From: Mycteria americana | Taxonomy: Eukaryota; Chordata; Aves; Ciconiiformes; Ciconiidae | Assembly: GCF_035582795.1 (NCBI RefSeq) | Contig: NC_134366.1 | Coordinates: forward strand, 4,322,828 to 4,386,827 | DNA: 64,000 nt | Reading direction: 5' to 3' | In this document: positions 48,621 through 61,179 of the stretch, piece after piece | Layout of the letters: each line of letters opens with the position of its first letter | Position numbering within the stretch: position 1 is the stretch's first letter | The notes under the pieces: generated by a model | The model's database searches: none | What the model was told of the DNA's origin: nothing | The model's input: only the letters and a program-made list of their open reading frames with translations | Program-made: the position numbers and the translations under genes

Positions 48621-49722
48621 CAAGGCTGAACACACTGTGCTGTTACATGCTGTCTCACTCCTGAAGAGCTTCCCATTCCCCTGACCGGCTTGGACATCTC
48701 CGCTATCTGTTGTTCCAGCCTGGCCTGCAACTTCAGGCTCAGTTGAAAAGTCCAGAAGAGCAAGTAAATATCCTTGATTACTGGAGTTTCATGGCAATGG
48801 TTATATTTCACTGTGCTTCTAGCTCCAAATTGTGAGTTTACTTTTCATTGTCATGGGAATACTGGGCTAAGAATGCTGGGCTAGATATAAGGATTGGGTC
48901 TGGATTGACAGCTGATGTGTGACAAAGATTAACAATTGCTAAAAAGGGACATTTACCATCGTTTTGTTATTTTCATGAAATTATTTGTTGAAGTTATGCC
49001 AGGCCCATTCTCAATATGAAAGGGTTTTAATGAGGGAAAAGACAGTAAATGCTGCCAAAGCCAGAGATCTTTCACTATAATTTGTTCAGATCTTAGATCC
49101 AGGAACATGAACTGGCATTCTCGGTTGCAGAGGCACTCAGGGATACTGCAACTCATATCTGTCCTGATTGCCTGCTGGACACCTGTGTAATATCCATAGT
49201 AATTCCAAGAGACATGTTTACGTATTGCAAATATGATACTGGCATGTGCTAAAAGATTCTTCTTATTTAAGCATTTGATCTGTTTAGTTTACACAAAAGA
49301 ATCTTTCTATTAAGATGATATTGGGGAAACATTTTGTTTTTGGCCTCTAGAACTGCACATAAAACCTGGAAAACATCCCCCTTAAAACAAAATAAAACCA
49401 ACCAAAAAACCAGCAACAACCCAACACTTAACTTACTGAAAGAATGATTTCTTCCTCTCAACGGACTCAGGTCTGCATAAGCAACATGGTTTGTAATTCA
49501 GAGATCATGGAATAAAGGAGGCAGAGAAAAAGAGAGAGAAAGAGAAAGTCAGACAGAAAAGCTCCATGTATCTCCCATCAGCTGAAGCAATTACCAGGGT
49601 GTTGGGGAAAAAGTATTATTATTTCAAGCCAAGATGTTAGGGTTCAACTGATGGGCAATAAAGAATTTTCTACCCATGCTGAAGATGTAAAAATTATAGG
49701 AGTTGTAAACCGCAGGCAAATG

Positions 49723-49815
49723 ATCATAGAATCATTTAGGTTGGAAAAGACTCTTAACTTAAAAGACTCTTGAGTCCAACCGTAAACCTAATACTGCCAA
49801 GTCCACCAGTGTTTA
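49723..49815 (-). mobile_element. CR1 3' UTR fragment (minus)
   Basis: The inverted CR1 3' end atcatagaatcatttaggttgg is followed by the UTR ending in gtccaaccgtaaacctaatactgccaagtccaccag. It matches the 3' UTR type of the 54-55 kb CR1. An internal direct duplication of aaaagactctt (49746-49755 and 49762-49771 region, separated by aactta) distinguishes this copy. No coding sequence is included. Confidence 0.88.
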
Positions 49816-52800
49816 TAAATAAAAAGTGTAATATACACTTTTTTTTTTTTTTTTTTAATTCTCTTCCTGTCTCTGTCACTATCTGGCATCCAGAAGTGGA
49901 GGGTGTTAGTACTGAGCAGGCAATGAACTATTAACAAGTAAGTGTTAAGACGTTTAATTTTATATGTTACTGTTGTGGCTCCAGAAATTACTATCTAGCA
50001 AGCCAGTCTGGGCACAGTTAGAATGTAGGTGAGAGCTGCATATTGAATAATTACATTATGAAACTGGGTGTGACATTTTTCTTATCCAGTGCTAGACAAT
50101 TCCAGTCTGCACACCTGGTTGCTCAGGTGTCCCTTTGTAATTAATGGACAAAACCAGTCTTCTTCAGGATGGTTTCAGGACAGTTTTAGGCGCTGCTTTA
50201 GGACAAGATGAATTGGTCCACATGCTTTACTATTGACTGACAGTAATGGGAACCAAGACCGACCAGTGTTTTTTACATAATCTGCATTTTTTACTTTTCT
50301 CCTTGAACTGAATTCCCTCGACAAAGCAAAATCAAATTTTTACACTCATTTAACTTCCTCAATTGATATTTGCCAATTACTAGACAGGATTTCTTGTTCT
50401 GTATCTGTAGCGTTCAAGATGCTGAGATAGTCTCCTATCTGGGTGTTACCTCGCCTAAATTAAGTAGCTTGGGAAAGGAGAATGAAAAGATGTGTTACAT
50501 ACAGCACAGTACAAATAATATATTTGTGCAGATTTCTAAGTGATTTATCTGAGGGTATTTTCCCATGTTACAGGACACTGCATACTGCTTGAATTTATGA
50601 TGCCATAAAATGTTAGGTCTGTGGTCCAGCTTCGATTTTGGAGGTCTGCAGGACAGAAACCATATTCATGCAGAGATTAAAAAAAGAGTTGTCTCTTTTC
50701 CAGTACAACACACCTCAGGGAGATTACTGGTCTTTGAATAACTCTTTTTTTTCCCCTTTTCTTTTCTTTTCTTTTTTTCCTAAACAAAGAATCTTAGCAA
50801 ATCCTGGGTGTATCACGTCAAGTAATACCATTTTATTTAGCAGCTTTATATTCCCATTCTGCTAATGTATTCACTAAAAGATCATCTTTTTCTAGTCAAC
50901 AGCTTACCAATATAAACATTATCTGAATTACCAGTACATTTGATGGCTCATCTCTAATGAAAGTGAGTAGAGATTTATTGATAAGAATGACAAATGTATT
51001 AAAGAAAGAAAAATGAGCAAAATCAATTGTTAATGTGAGCGGCATTTTGCAAAGAGAAAACTAAACTTTCAGAACTGCGCAATGTCTGAATCAAAACTTT
51101 TTTGAGACTTTAACTTGAGCTGTAATTGCTCTTTTTAAAAGTTTGAATGCATACATACTTTGGTGTGATAAAAATAAACTAATTTGAAACCCAGTTCCGA
51201 AAAAATAAAATGAATAATAAAGAGCCCAGTAAGACAAGTTTTTTTCCAGGTATAACAAAAAATAGTAAAAGCTTTTTGATTTGCTGAAATACAGAGTATA
51301 TAAATTTAATGCTAGACTAAGAGTTGTGGCAAAGATGAGAGCACACCTTGACATCTGCAAAAAGAAATAATGTATGATGAAGGAATAATGTATGCAGCAG
51401 GATGGCTGTGAAGTTTGATGACAATCTGATAACGAAATGAAAACTGAGAAATGCCAGTGGATGAGCAGAGGAAAAGAAAATTGGGGGAGGAGAGGAAAAG
51501 TCATTCTATCGTATTAGAATCAAAATATGATAAGCAGAAAGAAATTAATTGTAAAGTCATCACATAATTATTCTACAGACACTGGGAATAAATTTGTTGG
51601 TGTTTTGCAAGATGAGAAAATTAATCAAGAATTGTTAATATTTGTTTTCTGCTCAGAATCTAGGAACCAATGAAGATGAGAAAATGGTATGATCTTTACC
51701 TTCTCCTTTCTTCTTTTTTTTTTTTTTTCCTTTTTCTTGGACATGGTGCAGACTCATTTGATCAATTTGAGTCCTCTTTCAAAAAGTTCTGACAAACAGT
51801 TAAAGAAAACACCTTCCAAAAGGCAACTTGCTCAAAGGATGAAGTGAGCTGGCTAAATGTATTCCTTAGTCATCAGTGACTCTGCATGTAGCTGTCTTTG
51901 TCATGGAAACAGACGGTAAGAAATTTCCTTGGGAGAGAAATCACTGACTTCTTAATCAAATATTGAATTAAAATATTTTCCAAGAGCCAAAACAGCATTC
52001 AAAGTAGCACTTCTAGCATGCTGCAGGAAAAAAAAATCTGCCTGTTATATCTTCCATGATTCTACCTTGTTACAAAGTGGGGATGCAGAAAGACTGTCTC
52101 TGACCGCGATAAATCAAAGGACTTGGAGTCTCACTATAATGATATTATACATGTTGCTGAGAGACAGCACATATTAGCTCAACTGAAGCCCAGCTAACAA
52201 GGCTACATGGCTTTAGGACCAAAGCTGGATCAGGTCAGGCTCCCTCAGAGTAAAACTAATTTCTCGTCATTGTTTTGTTTTGCCCAGGAACTACCAAAAC
52301 CATAAGACAAATAGCGTAGTTTTCAAATTTCTTCTTGGATGAAGTGTGAAGTGTTATTACTGAAGGCAGACACGTATTTCTTTTTTTTAGAGTGATGCTG
52401 TATCATTAAAAAAAAAAAAATTCCACAGTACGATTTCAATGAAGGATTTTCAGCTTAGCTCCAGTCACTTGATATCTCTGTTCCATGACCAGATAAGTAT
52501 AATCTCCATAAAGAAGGGATGGACATGATCAGAAGTAGTTTCTTTTAACACTTAGAGGATCTTATTTTCCTGCAGTATGACTTGTCTTTATTAAATCACC
52601 TTTGTGTTTGGACTGGAAGAGAAACTGTGAATGAGACACCAAGTACATGAGTTTTGTCACCCCACGGAATGCCAAATGAAAACACACTGACACAATATAC
52701 ACCATCTTTGCAGGCAAAGGTTAAGTCACATTATGGAGGAGGCAAGTCTCATGTCATTCACTTCATAGAAAACACTTCAACAACCTCGTGTTGTCTGCTT

Positions 52801-53963
52801 AAAACGTAAGTTTTCCCAAGTATGTATAATGTAGTACAGAAGTAATACCCTGGAAAGTGGAAAGCTCCCCGCTCTGCCTCAGCTGGCATGGTGGCATCAT
52901 CTCAGACTAAAAGAAATTGCTACAAAAGCAGAAGAAACACCCTGTGGTAATGCTTGCCATAATACTGGCATTAGAGATGTTGACACTTCTTCTGCTCTGT
53001 TTTTTTCACAAGCGTTACTCATGATTCTGTAGAAATCATTATCCAGTGAAAGACAATGTTCTCAAGTCTTTCTCTTTTTTCTTCCCTTTTTCAAAAATTG
53101 GGTGATGAGGAAAAACAAAATCCAGTTTTTGCTCTGAGTCAAAAGTGGTAGGAATGCATTAAATACCTGCCCTACATTTCTTGCAGATGTCAATTCTAGA
53201 AGGTTCAGAAAATTTTCTGGTAATTCATAGATACAAAATACCTCTTCTGCATTTCTTACTTCTAATTTGAATCTTGTTTGATGACTCTAGTTCATGGATG
53301 GAACAAATTAAAGAAGAAATCTGAAAAACAAAGAACAAACCAAAAAAACAAATGAAGGTCACCTTGTTCATATATGAGTGATATTTTTGTTAAAAACAAG
53401 AAAGGAAATCCAGGAGCAGAGTTACAGTGAATGTTAGTATCTGGACAGACTGCAGTGACTGCAGTGAGGACACATAGTCACCCTCAGATGCATTTTCCGT
53501 GGCCTTCTGTAAGGGGCAGTTGTCCGGAAACACCCTGTCTTCCTAATTATCAAGCTTCTTTCATACTTTCATATTCTTTCATGGAAAGTAACTTTTCTCT
53601 CTTTGACCAAGAGGAAAAAATGTCACATATAATGTCAGGTAAAAAGCATGTGCACCAACAGTCAGCCTGCAGGCAATGATGCACTGAAAATCGATACCTA
53701 AAGGCAGCATATTTGGCTGTCTGTCCTTTATGACATATACTTGATCTTGCATTTCACATTTTCAATGTGTTGCTCCTAAATTGCCTAAATTACTTTTGAG
53801 GTAACTGGCTGTTACCAGAGTTGTGTTATTGATAGGTACAAATTCTTCTGTGATACACTTGGAGAAGCTCTTGAGGTTAGAGAACTTGTGACATTTTCCA
53901 GGTAGCAAGCAGTCTATTTTAAGTGCTCTGTACCTGTCACTATTTTTGGATCCTTGGAGAGTT
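49816..53963. other. Gene-free stretch
   Basis: Unique AT-rich DNA with homopolymer runs (T at 49839-49856, T at 51715-51728, A at 52410-52421). A 10-bp hairpin, aaaaagtgta/tacacttttt with loop ata, lies at 49821-49843 and leads into the first T run. The minus-strand open frame at 51091-51504 has a Phe/Tyr/Ser/Leu-rich product typical of AT-rich noncoding DNA. Confidence 0.55.
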
Positions 53964-54080
53964 TCTAGTTATCTTGATCAACTTGATGTTTCCAGTTATC
54001 ATCTTGATCAACTTGATCATCTCGATCATCTTGATGTTTCCAGTTATCTTCTTGATCATCTAACATCCAGATCATCTTGA
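53964..54080 (+). repeat. GATC-rich minisatellite abutting CR1
   Basis: Degenerate tandem units built on atcttgatca/acttgatg/tccagttatc recur about eight to ten times: ctagttatcttgatcaactt, then ccagttatcatcttgatcaa, then gatcatctcgatcatcttga, and so on. A higher-order unit (ttgatgtttccagttatc) appears twice, at about 53983-54000 and 54031-54048. The array ends within a few bases of the CR1 5' boundary. Confidence 0.88.
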
Positions 54081-54084
54081 GTGC

Positions 54085-54580
54085 CATCACGTGTCACGTA
54101 CAGGACAACCAGGTGATCAGGCCCAGACAGCATGGGCTTAGGAAAGGCAGGTCCTGCTTGACTAACCTGATCTCCTTCTATGACAAGGTGACCCGCTTAG
54201 TGGATGAGGGAAAGGCTGTGGATGTTGTCTACCTAGACTTCAGTAAAGCCTTTGACACCATTTCCCACAGCATTCTCCTGGAGAAACTGGCTGCTCATGG
54301 CTTGGATGGGCGTACGCTTCGCTGGGTAAAAAACTGGCTGGATGGCCAGGCCCAAAGAGTGGTGGTGAATGGAGTTAAATCCAGTTGGCGGCCGGTCACA
54401 AGCGGTGTTCCCCAGGGCTCTGTGCTGGGGCCAGTTCTGTTTAATATCTTTATCAATGATCTGGACAAGGGGATCGAGTGCACCCTCAGTAAGTTTGCAG
54501 GTGACACCAAGTTGTGTGGGAGTGTTGGTCTGCTTGAGGGTAGGAAGGCCCTACAGAGGGATCTGGACAGGCTGGATTGA
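54085..54580 (+). pseudogene. CR1 reverse-transcriptase core, inactivated
   Basis: An open frame of about 165 codons encodes the palm of the CR1 ORF2 reverse transcriptase. In the frame numbered from 54077: [19 protein letters not shown] (residues 20-38), motif [11 protein letters not shown] (52-61, catalytic D54), motif [15 protein letters not shown] (109-122), and motif C at 140-143. Motif C should read FADD but reads FAGD: the first catalytic aspartate is replaced by glycine through codon GGT at 54500-54502. The frame ends at TGA (54578-54580), where the family normally has an arginine codon CGA, consistent with CpG decay. The N-terminal endonuclease is missing. It is therefore inactive twice over. 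Confidence 0.92.
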
Positions 54581-54715
54581 TGGGCTGAGGCTGACAGTAT
54601 GAGGTTCAACAAGGCTTAGTGTCACGTACTGCACTTGGGTCATAACAATGCCATGCAGTGCTACAGGCTTGGGGAAGAGTGGCTGGGAAGCTGACAGGCA
54701 GAAAAGGACCTGGGA

Positions 54716-55090
54716 GTGTTGGTTGACAGCCAGCTGAATATGAGCCAGCAGTGTGCTCACGTGGCCAAGAAGGCCAATGGCATCCTGGCTTGTATCAGGA
54801 ATAGTGTGGCCAGCAGGACTAGGGCAGTGATCGTGCCCCTGTACTCAGCACTGGTGAGGCTGCACCTCGAATGCTGTGTTCAGTTTTGGGTCCCTCACTA
54901 CAAGAGAGACATTGAGGGGCCATAGGACAAGAGGAAATGGCCTCAAGTTGCACCAGGGGAGGTTTAGACTGGATATTAGGAAAAAATTTTTCACCAAAAG
55001 GCTTGTCAAGCATTGGAACAGGCTGCCCAAAGGGAAGTGGTTGAGTCGCCATCCCTGGAGGTATTTGAAAGACGTGTAGATGTGATGCTT
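54716..55090 (+). pseudogene. CR1 ORF2 C-terminal remnants, broken frame
   Basis: After the stop at 54580 and another in-frame TAG near 54618, CR1 coding sequence resumes with [20 protein letters not shown] and [20 protein letters not shown] up to HYKRDIEG at about 54919. The roughly 200-bp deletion then joins this to [20 protein letters not shown] and KHWNRLP in a different frame, and a 2-base insertion scrambles the last residues. No intact product is possible. Confidence 0.88.
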
Positions 55091-58000
55091 AGAGACATGG
55101 TGTAGTGGTGGTTTTGGCAGTGTCAGGTTAATGGTTGGACTTGATGATCTTAAAGCTCTTTTCCAACCTAAATAATTTTATGATTCTATGATTCTACCCT
55201 CCTTTCTTAGTAGCCTTTGGCCAGCTATGTGTTATAAAGGCTAAATTATAGCTTAAAATATGTATTCATGCCTAATAAAGGACTTATAAAATTAATCTTA
55301 ATAGGAAGAAAAATTGATTTCTCTTTAAAGATACATTGAGAACCCCAAGAGTTCTTTACTGTCTCAACTAGAAATGAGGTAAACTTCAGTAGTTTCAGCT
55401 GGAGTTTGCTTTGAATTTTGGTGTCATACTTAAAACCAGGCCATTCAAATCTAATGGATGAGAAATACTTGCACATAATGTGGCTCAAATATTCCTCTAG
55501 TGCCTCCTGGCTGAAACCAAGAAGCGTTGACTCTGTTAGTCTCAGGAAAGTGGTGACATTGTGGATTAGCCAATTGGGGATCTGAATTGGCAAATCCAGA
55601 CATAATACATGTTAACTTTTTTTCCATTGACATGAATTAAAATGATAAATGTAACTCCAGAGAGAACGAGATTCTCTTAGTATTTCATTGCCATCATCAA
55701 GGACTAAAATTGGACTTTCTTTGACCACTGCTTTTATGTATCCTTTGTCTTTGTCAAACTTTTGATGCTGTTTAGTCTTCTTCTATTCTTCTGTTTTCTC
55801 GTTGGAACCTTAGGGCAAAACAATAAAAAAAATCATTAAAAAAGAAACAAAAACCAATAATACAGTAGATCTTTCCTTAGGTGTCATGCAATACATAAGT
55901 GACAAGGGAGAGAAAAACTGGAGTGTGAGAAAGTGCTTTCCTTCCACTATATTGTAGAAAATTATTTATCATTGATCTCTCGGGGGGTGCCTGGACAGAA
56001 TCAGAGGCAACAAACATCCATCATGTTAAATCTGTTTTCTAATAACTGAGGACATATATATCAGAACCCTATGAAGACTTTTGATAAAACATTACTTGCA
56101 CAATACAGAATTTAAGGGGATGACTCTGTGCGTTTATCAGTCTAAGACTACTAAAGTTGTTCTAAATATTGAATCGTAAACCTTCAGTAATGCCTCTGCC
56201 TTCTTTCTTGCTACTTGCTTCATCTCTAGGTATTTCAAATGCCTTTGTAACTCTGCTTCTTGTTGTGAACTTCTGAAAAACAAATAAGACTATTAGATAC
56301 TTTGTTTCACTTTTTCCTTCTCTTTTCCCAAGAATTCCATAGTATGGTACTCCTTGAGGTATTCTGTCTTCTTAAATGGAGATCATATGAAAACTTACTA
56401 TTTTCTTTTCCCATCAGAGAACTAAATGAGCAAATTAAGCCAAAATTAAGCACGTATTTAATCCAGAAATCTAGCCTGGATCACTTTGAGACCCTTCAGA
56501 AGTTCAGATTTTAACTGATACTTTCAATTTCTGTAACAGAAATAATGAAGTTAAAGAACTGGTTTTCAGTTTATAACAAAAGAAAACTGAAAAGGACCGT
56601 CAGGGATGGGCTGAGTCTATGCTGGTATGCTCCAAGTGCCTGACAAAAGTCCTTGGGAATCAAGGTCACCTGGCACAGCAATGCTTGCATATATGCTGGT
56701 TGATTCCCTACACTTCCAAAACAGAATGATTTCTTCCAAACTGTTTTTTGGCAGTAGTCACTGGAGCTCTACAGCTGGCTCAGGCATTTGCTTGAGAAGT
56801 GAATCTCTTGATCATTCCCATTGCCTGTGATTTTTTTTACACTGTGGAGTGTTCTTGAAAACTGTGAGCTGTGATCTTCGCAGATGGTGCTAGATTGGAA
56901 GACTCCAAGAGCGCAACTAATGTGCTCCCCTCACTAAAGGGCAATCCCATCCATGGGACCAGACTAGACTTAATCTGATGCAACGTGCCTGCCCCCCCAC
57001 CATCCCACAGTGTAGTTTAGCTGTCGAATTCCCATCACAACTATTTCTGTTTATGGAACCACTTCTACTAAGCTGAGCAACTTGCTAATATATGGACATT
57101 GATTCCTCATTCTTGTGCCTGGGAATTGTTTGAGAGAGTGCTCTTTGGCCCAGGAGGAAGGCATGCCAAGGATCATTCTAGTTTTTTATCAACACTGATA
57201 ATCATGTCCCAGCACCTCAAAACAGTTTTTACTTGGAGCAATGTAATTATCATATTCTGACTCCTAGTACATCGGCAACCATACCTTAAAAATGAATAAA
57301 AGTTCATCACAGAATAAGAATGATAATTCAGTCAGCTTTTTAGTTTGCACTGCTCTGATCAGAAAGCTGTTCCAGCAATTTCCTTCTGTGTTTGTTCAAA
57401 GCTTTCACACTTCCATCTTAATTTCCAGTTGACGTTAGCATATGGTTCTGAGTTGTCATAAGGTAACAGTGAGTCATGCCTAAAAGTCACAGTGTCTGGG
57501 ACTCAAGACTAAGTGGAGACGTAAACAATGTAAGCAGTTATTCTGGCCTCCCTGGAATAAGTGGTGAGAAAGAAGCACTTTCTGGGCACAATTCACCTGC
57601 TCACGTTTTGGTCATGTGTCAAGATCTATGGGACTTCAGTTATAAATGACTTGTAGGTATGAAAATAAAATCTGTTTTTTAGTTACGACTATAGTGTAGC
57701 TGGGTATCAGGGTTGTGCCTGTTCTTGCACAGTGCATTTAAGCCATTAATTCCCTGGGTGTTTCAGGGACTGCTCAACTAGTTGTGTGCATAGATGAGAT
57801 AATGGACTGTTCTGAGGCATTGGACAGAACTGAAACTAGGGGACTGACTGAACAATCAACCGTTTAACTGAGTGTTACAAGAGCTCCCCAGGTGGGAATT
57901 CATACAAGTTCTGGAGATTCCCCCAGGCACATCCTGCTCAGCCCAATTTGTATGTTTAAATGTGTTGATTAGCACCCTGGGCAAAGTGACTCATTGATTT

Positions 58001-60913
58001 CCAGGCAGTTCCTTGCTGCAGAAGTTATTGAATTGTACACAGATATTTGTAAACAAACAATATAAACTTTCCAGGAAGCAGAAATAATCGTTTAGGACAG
58101 TCTGTTATAGGTGGCTAAGAGTTTTAGGAGATGTTTTGTATGTGGTTAATATTATTGATAAAGATGGATTGTAGATGAGATGGAGCATTCACACAGGACC
58201 ACAGCTACATTATAAGAAGAGAATAGAAGAGTGGTTTGGGAAGCCTCACCAGATTCAGCTGAAGATATTGCTACAAGTTCTCTAACGACAGAGACCCCTG
58301 TGACCACAGGACAGCAACCAATAGTCAGGTTTGAGCAATTCAATTTCACACCTGAACATTGTCTTATAAGAAGATCCTAACAAAAGATTTTTTTCCATTT
58401 AAACAAGCATTCAGCCTTTGAGCATCTGTGCAAAATATCTACTTTAGGATGAAAGGAGTTTCACTGAAGACTTCATTCATTATCGTGGTTAGATCTCTGT
58501 TGACCACAAAGGGACAAGTGGGTGGCAAGCACTACTACTGCTACACACCAAGACACGGCACTAGCCACATGTGGGCAGATGAATTCCATCCATATGAAAA
58601 TTTTAAAAAATTATCATTTCAAGAAGCAGTGAAAGAGCTGATGGAGCAGTCCACATGGTCTCCATGGCTGTGTAGGATTACATAGTGCCAAAAGTTCATC
58701 CTCATCTTTTGAGTATGATATATTTCACTTTTGCTATGTGCTTATCAAGTCTATTTTTGGTTCCTTACACCATAACATATAAAACATAATTTAGCATGGC
58801 CTGGAGGAGTTCTATTAATGTCAATATGCAAGCTGAAAAATCACACTGCTTTCAGTGCTATTTAAAACCAAAATGTCTTCATACAGCTGCTGCAAATGTA
58901 CTTGGTGGTATTGGTCATGTTGATTAACTGATCTTACTAAATGAAAAAGCAGACGCATACTATAATTTTTCAAACACCAAACATTCTATTTTAATACTTT
59001 AAGCTCACTGCATCCTTTCTTCAGTTATGAATTTCAATAAAGTAGGATTAAATTGAGTTGTAAAAACAATATACAGTTATGTCTTCAGTTCTGAAGTTTC
59101 TTGTCCTCTGTACCTAAAATATAGTATAATTAGTATATACCAAGCTTGTTCTGGTGATGCAAATCTTTCTGTCAAGGTTTTTCTGTGCTTTTTCCAATGT
59201 TATATAGCAACAGTAAATGAGCATAAATAAATTTCACAGTATCCTAGCTCTGAAAATTTATTTTGCTTCTCCAGGCTCCATAAACACCTGATAAAGGAAG
59301 ATACTGAATGCTTGGAAAATCAGCCCTGAATTGTTTGAAGGCCTAATGTGTCAGCAGTTATATTTCTTAAACATGTAAGAAAATTCCTCATCTGCAGCTT
59401 TCCCCTCCACCTACTCATTGAAGCCATAAAGACAGTGGAAGTTCCCTCAAATGTATTACTATAAACCTAGGTTTTTTGAAGGTTTCAGAACTTTATTCAG
59501 TAAAGAAGCTCTCATGAAAATACACCCATGTTAAGTTGCAGGGTTTGCATCATTAAATTCTCTATTCTTTTACTGGGATATCACGTCATACTGGAGAAGT
59601 ATTATGCAGAGGGCTAAGAGCTCTCCTTGCAGTGGAATGAACTAACGTTTCCACAGCATCATGCTTTAACATAGTGATTAATGATCATTGAAGCTGAACT
59701 GGGAAAGAAGCTGCAGAACTGGATTTGGTGTGTGGCTCCTCACTGGAAGATGAGGTAAATTGGGAAGGGATTGTTGTGCTGTGTGAACACCAATGGATAC
59801 CATGGAGGGTCCACTGAAGCCAACGGTCAAGGGAAGTCCACATGACATCCCCGAATCACTCATCTGCTGCAAACCTATGCTGTGAACCACTGGACTAGGC
59901 TTTGCATCACTGACATCTGCCTCTCCCTTCATGAGGGGTCTTTGCTCTTTTTCTGGGTGTTGTGAAGCAAAGTCTGTAATCCTGGAACAGTGAGACTGAG
60001 AACACCACAAGAGATCAAGGAGAGCAGAGCACAACACACTTCTGCTTTTGTGATGAAATCAAAAGATTTCCCCAAGGCTTGAGAGCTGTTTTGTTTCTTG
60101 AAGCATCAGTTTCTGAAATCATGAAATAACGTGAAACAGTAAGTTTTCCATGGGGGGAAAAAAAAACCCCAAACAACAAAACTTTCAGCTTTTACTATTG
60201 TAGAGACAAGCTTGATAAATATTAGAGTGTAATAAAAAACTCAAGTGTTGACAAGGGAGTATTAAGCACAAAAATCCCATGATTTATTTACAAAAGCTCC
60301 CCAAAAATCATTGTTCTTTAAACTTGATACATTTTTAGTGGTTATGACTGACAAAATGTAAGCTGCTGATAATGAAGTAATGTTTCTGAAGGTGATACGG
60401 TGCTTCCTATAACTGAGGCATTTATGAACAGTTTGTGCACAGATAAATTTAAAATTGATTCCTGTTCTCCTTGGACAGATGGACTTGAAGGTAGTATTTG
60501 GATGCTATGATTCAGCAGTGTTGAAGCATAGCTAAAAGTGAAATTCTTTGTATCCTGGTGGCGTGATAGTACTTACAATATGAAAATATGAACAGAAATA
60601 AAACACAATCTTGAGAAGCCTGTCAATCAAAAAGCTCAAATTATTCAGCTTAATAGATTTGGTTTGAATATATAAAACAGAGTAACAGAGTCCAAACTGG
60701 AAAGATGCAATATTTATGACCCTCTGCTTTTAGCTTTGATTACAGACTACTTATTTTAAGGTAGCTTCTTTCAGTATCTATGTTATTCACACCATTTGCA
60801 ACAGAAAGAGATAAAAAAACCAGCAACACAAAATCCTTCTCCAAAAACCCAAAGAGCCTGAAGTCACAATCTGTAAGTTCCTAAAATTTCTCTTCCTTTT
60901 TTTTGTCTTTCAG

Positions 60914-60942
60914 ATTCAAAACCAGAAGAGTACAATGGATGA
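60914..60942 (+). other. Candidate 29-nt micro-exon between splice-like sites
   Basis: A good acceptor (branch-like ctaaa at about 60881, pyrimidine tract, then tttcag at 60908-60913) precedes 29 bases that end at a donor-like GA|GTAAGG (GT at 60943-60944). Two of three frames are open across it. Such pairs also occur by chance in AT-rich DNA, and no flanking exon is recognisable here. Confidence 0.2.
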
Positions 60943-61107
60943 GTAAGGAAAGCATTTTGGTAGAGCTCCTATCGCAGGATTCATACATTATTAAAATATT
61001 TGAGTATATTCCTCAGTTTTCTAGAGCCACCCCAAGATATATGATCTTCAGATGAAGACCTTCAGATACTGGAGCAGTATGGTCCTTTCTTTGATTGTGA
61101 GATAGAC

Positions 61108-61179
61108 CCATTATGTATTAATGGCTATCCATTAATTAATCCATTATTAGTCCATTAATGAATTAAGTAGTCCATTATC
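61108..61179 (+). repeat. CCATTA-rich local repeat
   Basis: ccatta begins at 61108, 61129, 61141, 61152 and 61172, with related ttaat/gaatta spacers of 11 to 21 bases. It is an irregular tandem duplication of an AT-rich motif. Confidence 0.75.

Larger units (their letters stand above)
44114..49722. other. Gene-free stretch with ancient repeat relics
   Basis: Apart from the MIR-like, CR1/L3-like and palindromic features listed separately, it is unique AT-rich DNA. No exon is recognisable. T or A runs include 48199-48209. Confidence 0.55.
54085..55196 (+). mobile_element. CR1 LINE, largest copy, internal deletion
   Basis: This 1.1-kb truncated CR1 contains the reverse-transcriptase palm, thumb-proximal region, C-terminus and 3' UTR. 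It ends in tgattctatgattcta, a different tail from the attctgtg copies. Compared with the 32.9-kb copy, sequence equivalent to about 32938-33136 is missing after gacattgagggg (54917), a deletion of roughly 200 bp. A 2-base insertion (cccaaaggg where the other copies have cccaggg or ccccggg) shifts the frame at about 55026. The element lies directly after a GATC-rich minisatellite. I saw no target duplication. Confidence 0.95.

Noticed and set aside
51091..51504. 137-codon minus-strand open frame with apparent membrane segments
   Set aside because: The Phe/Tyr/Leu/Ser-rich product reflects AT-rich composition rather than a real membrane protein.
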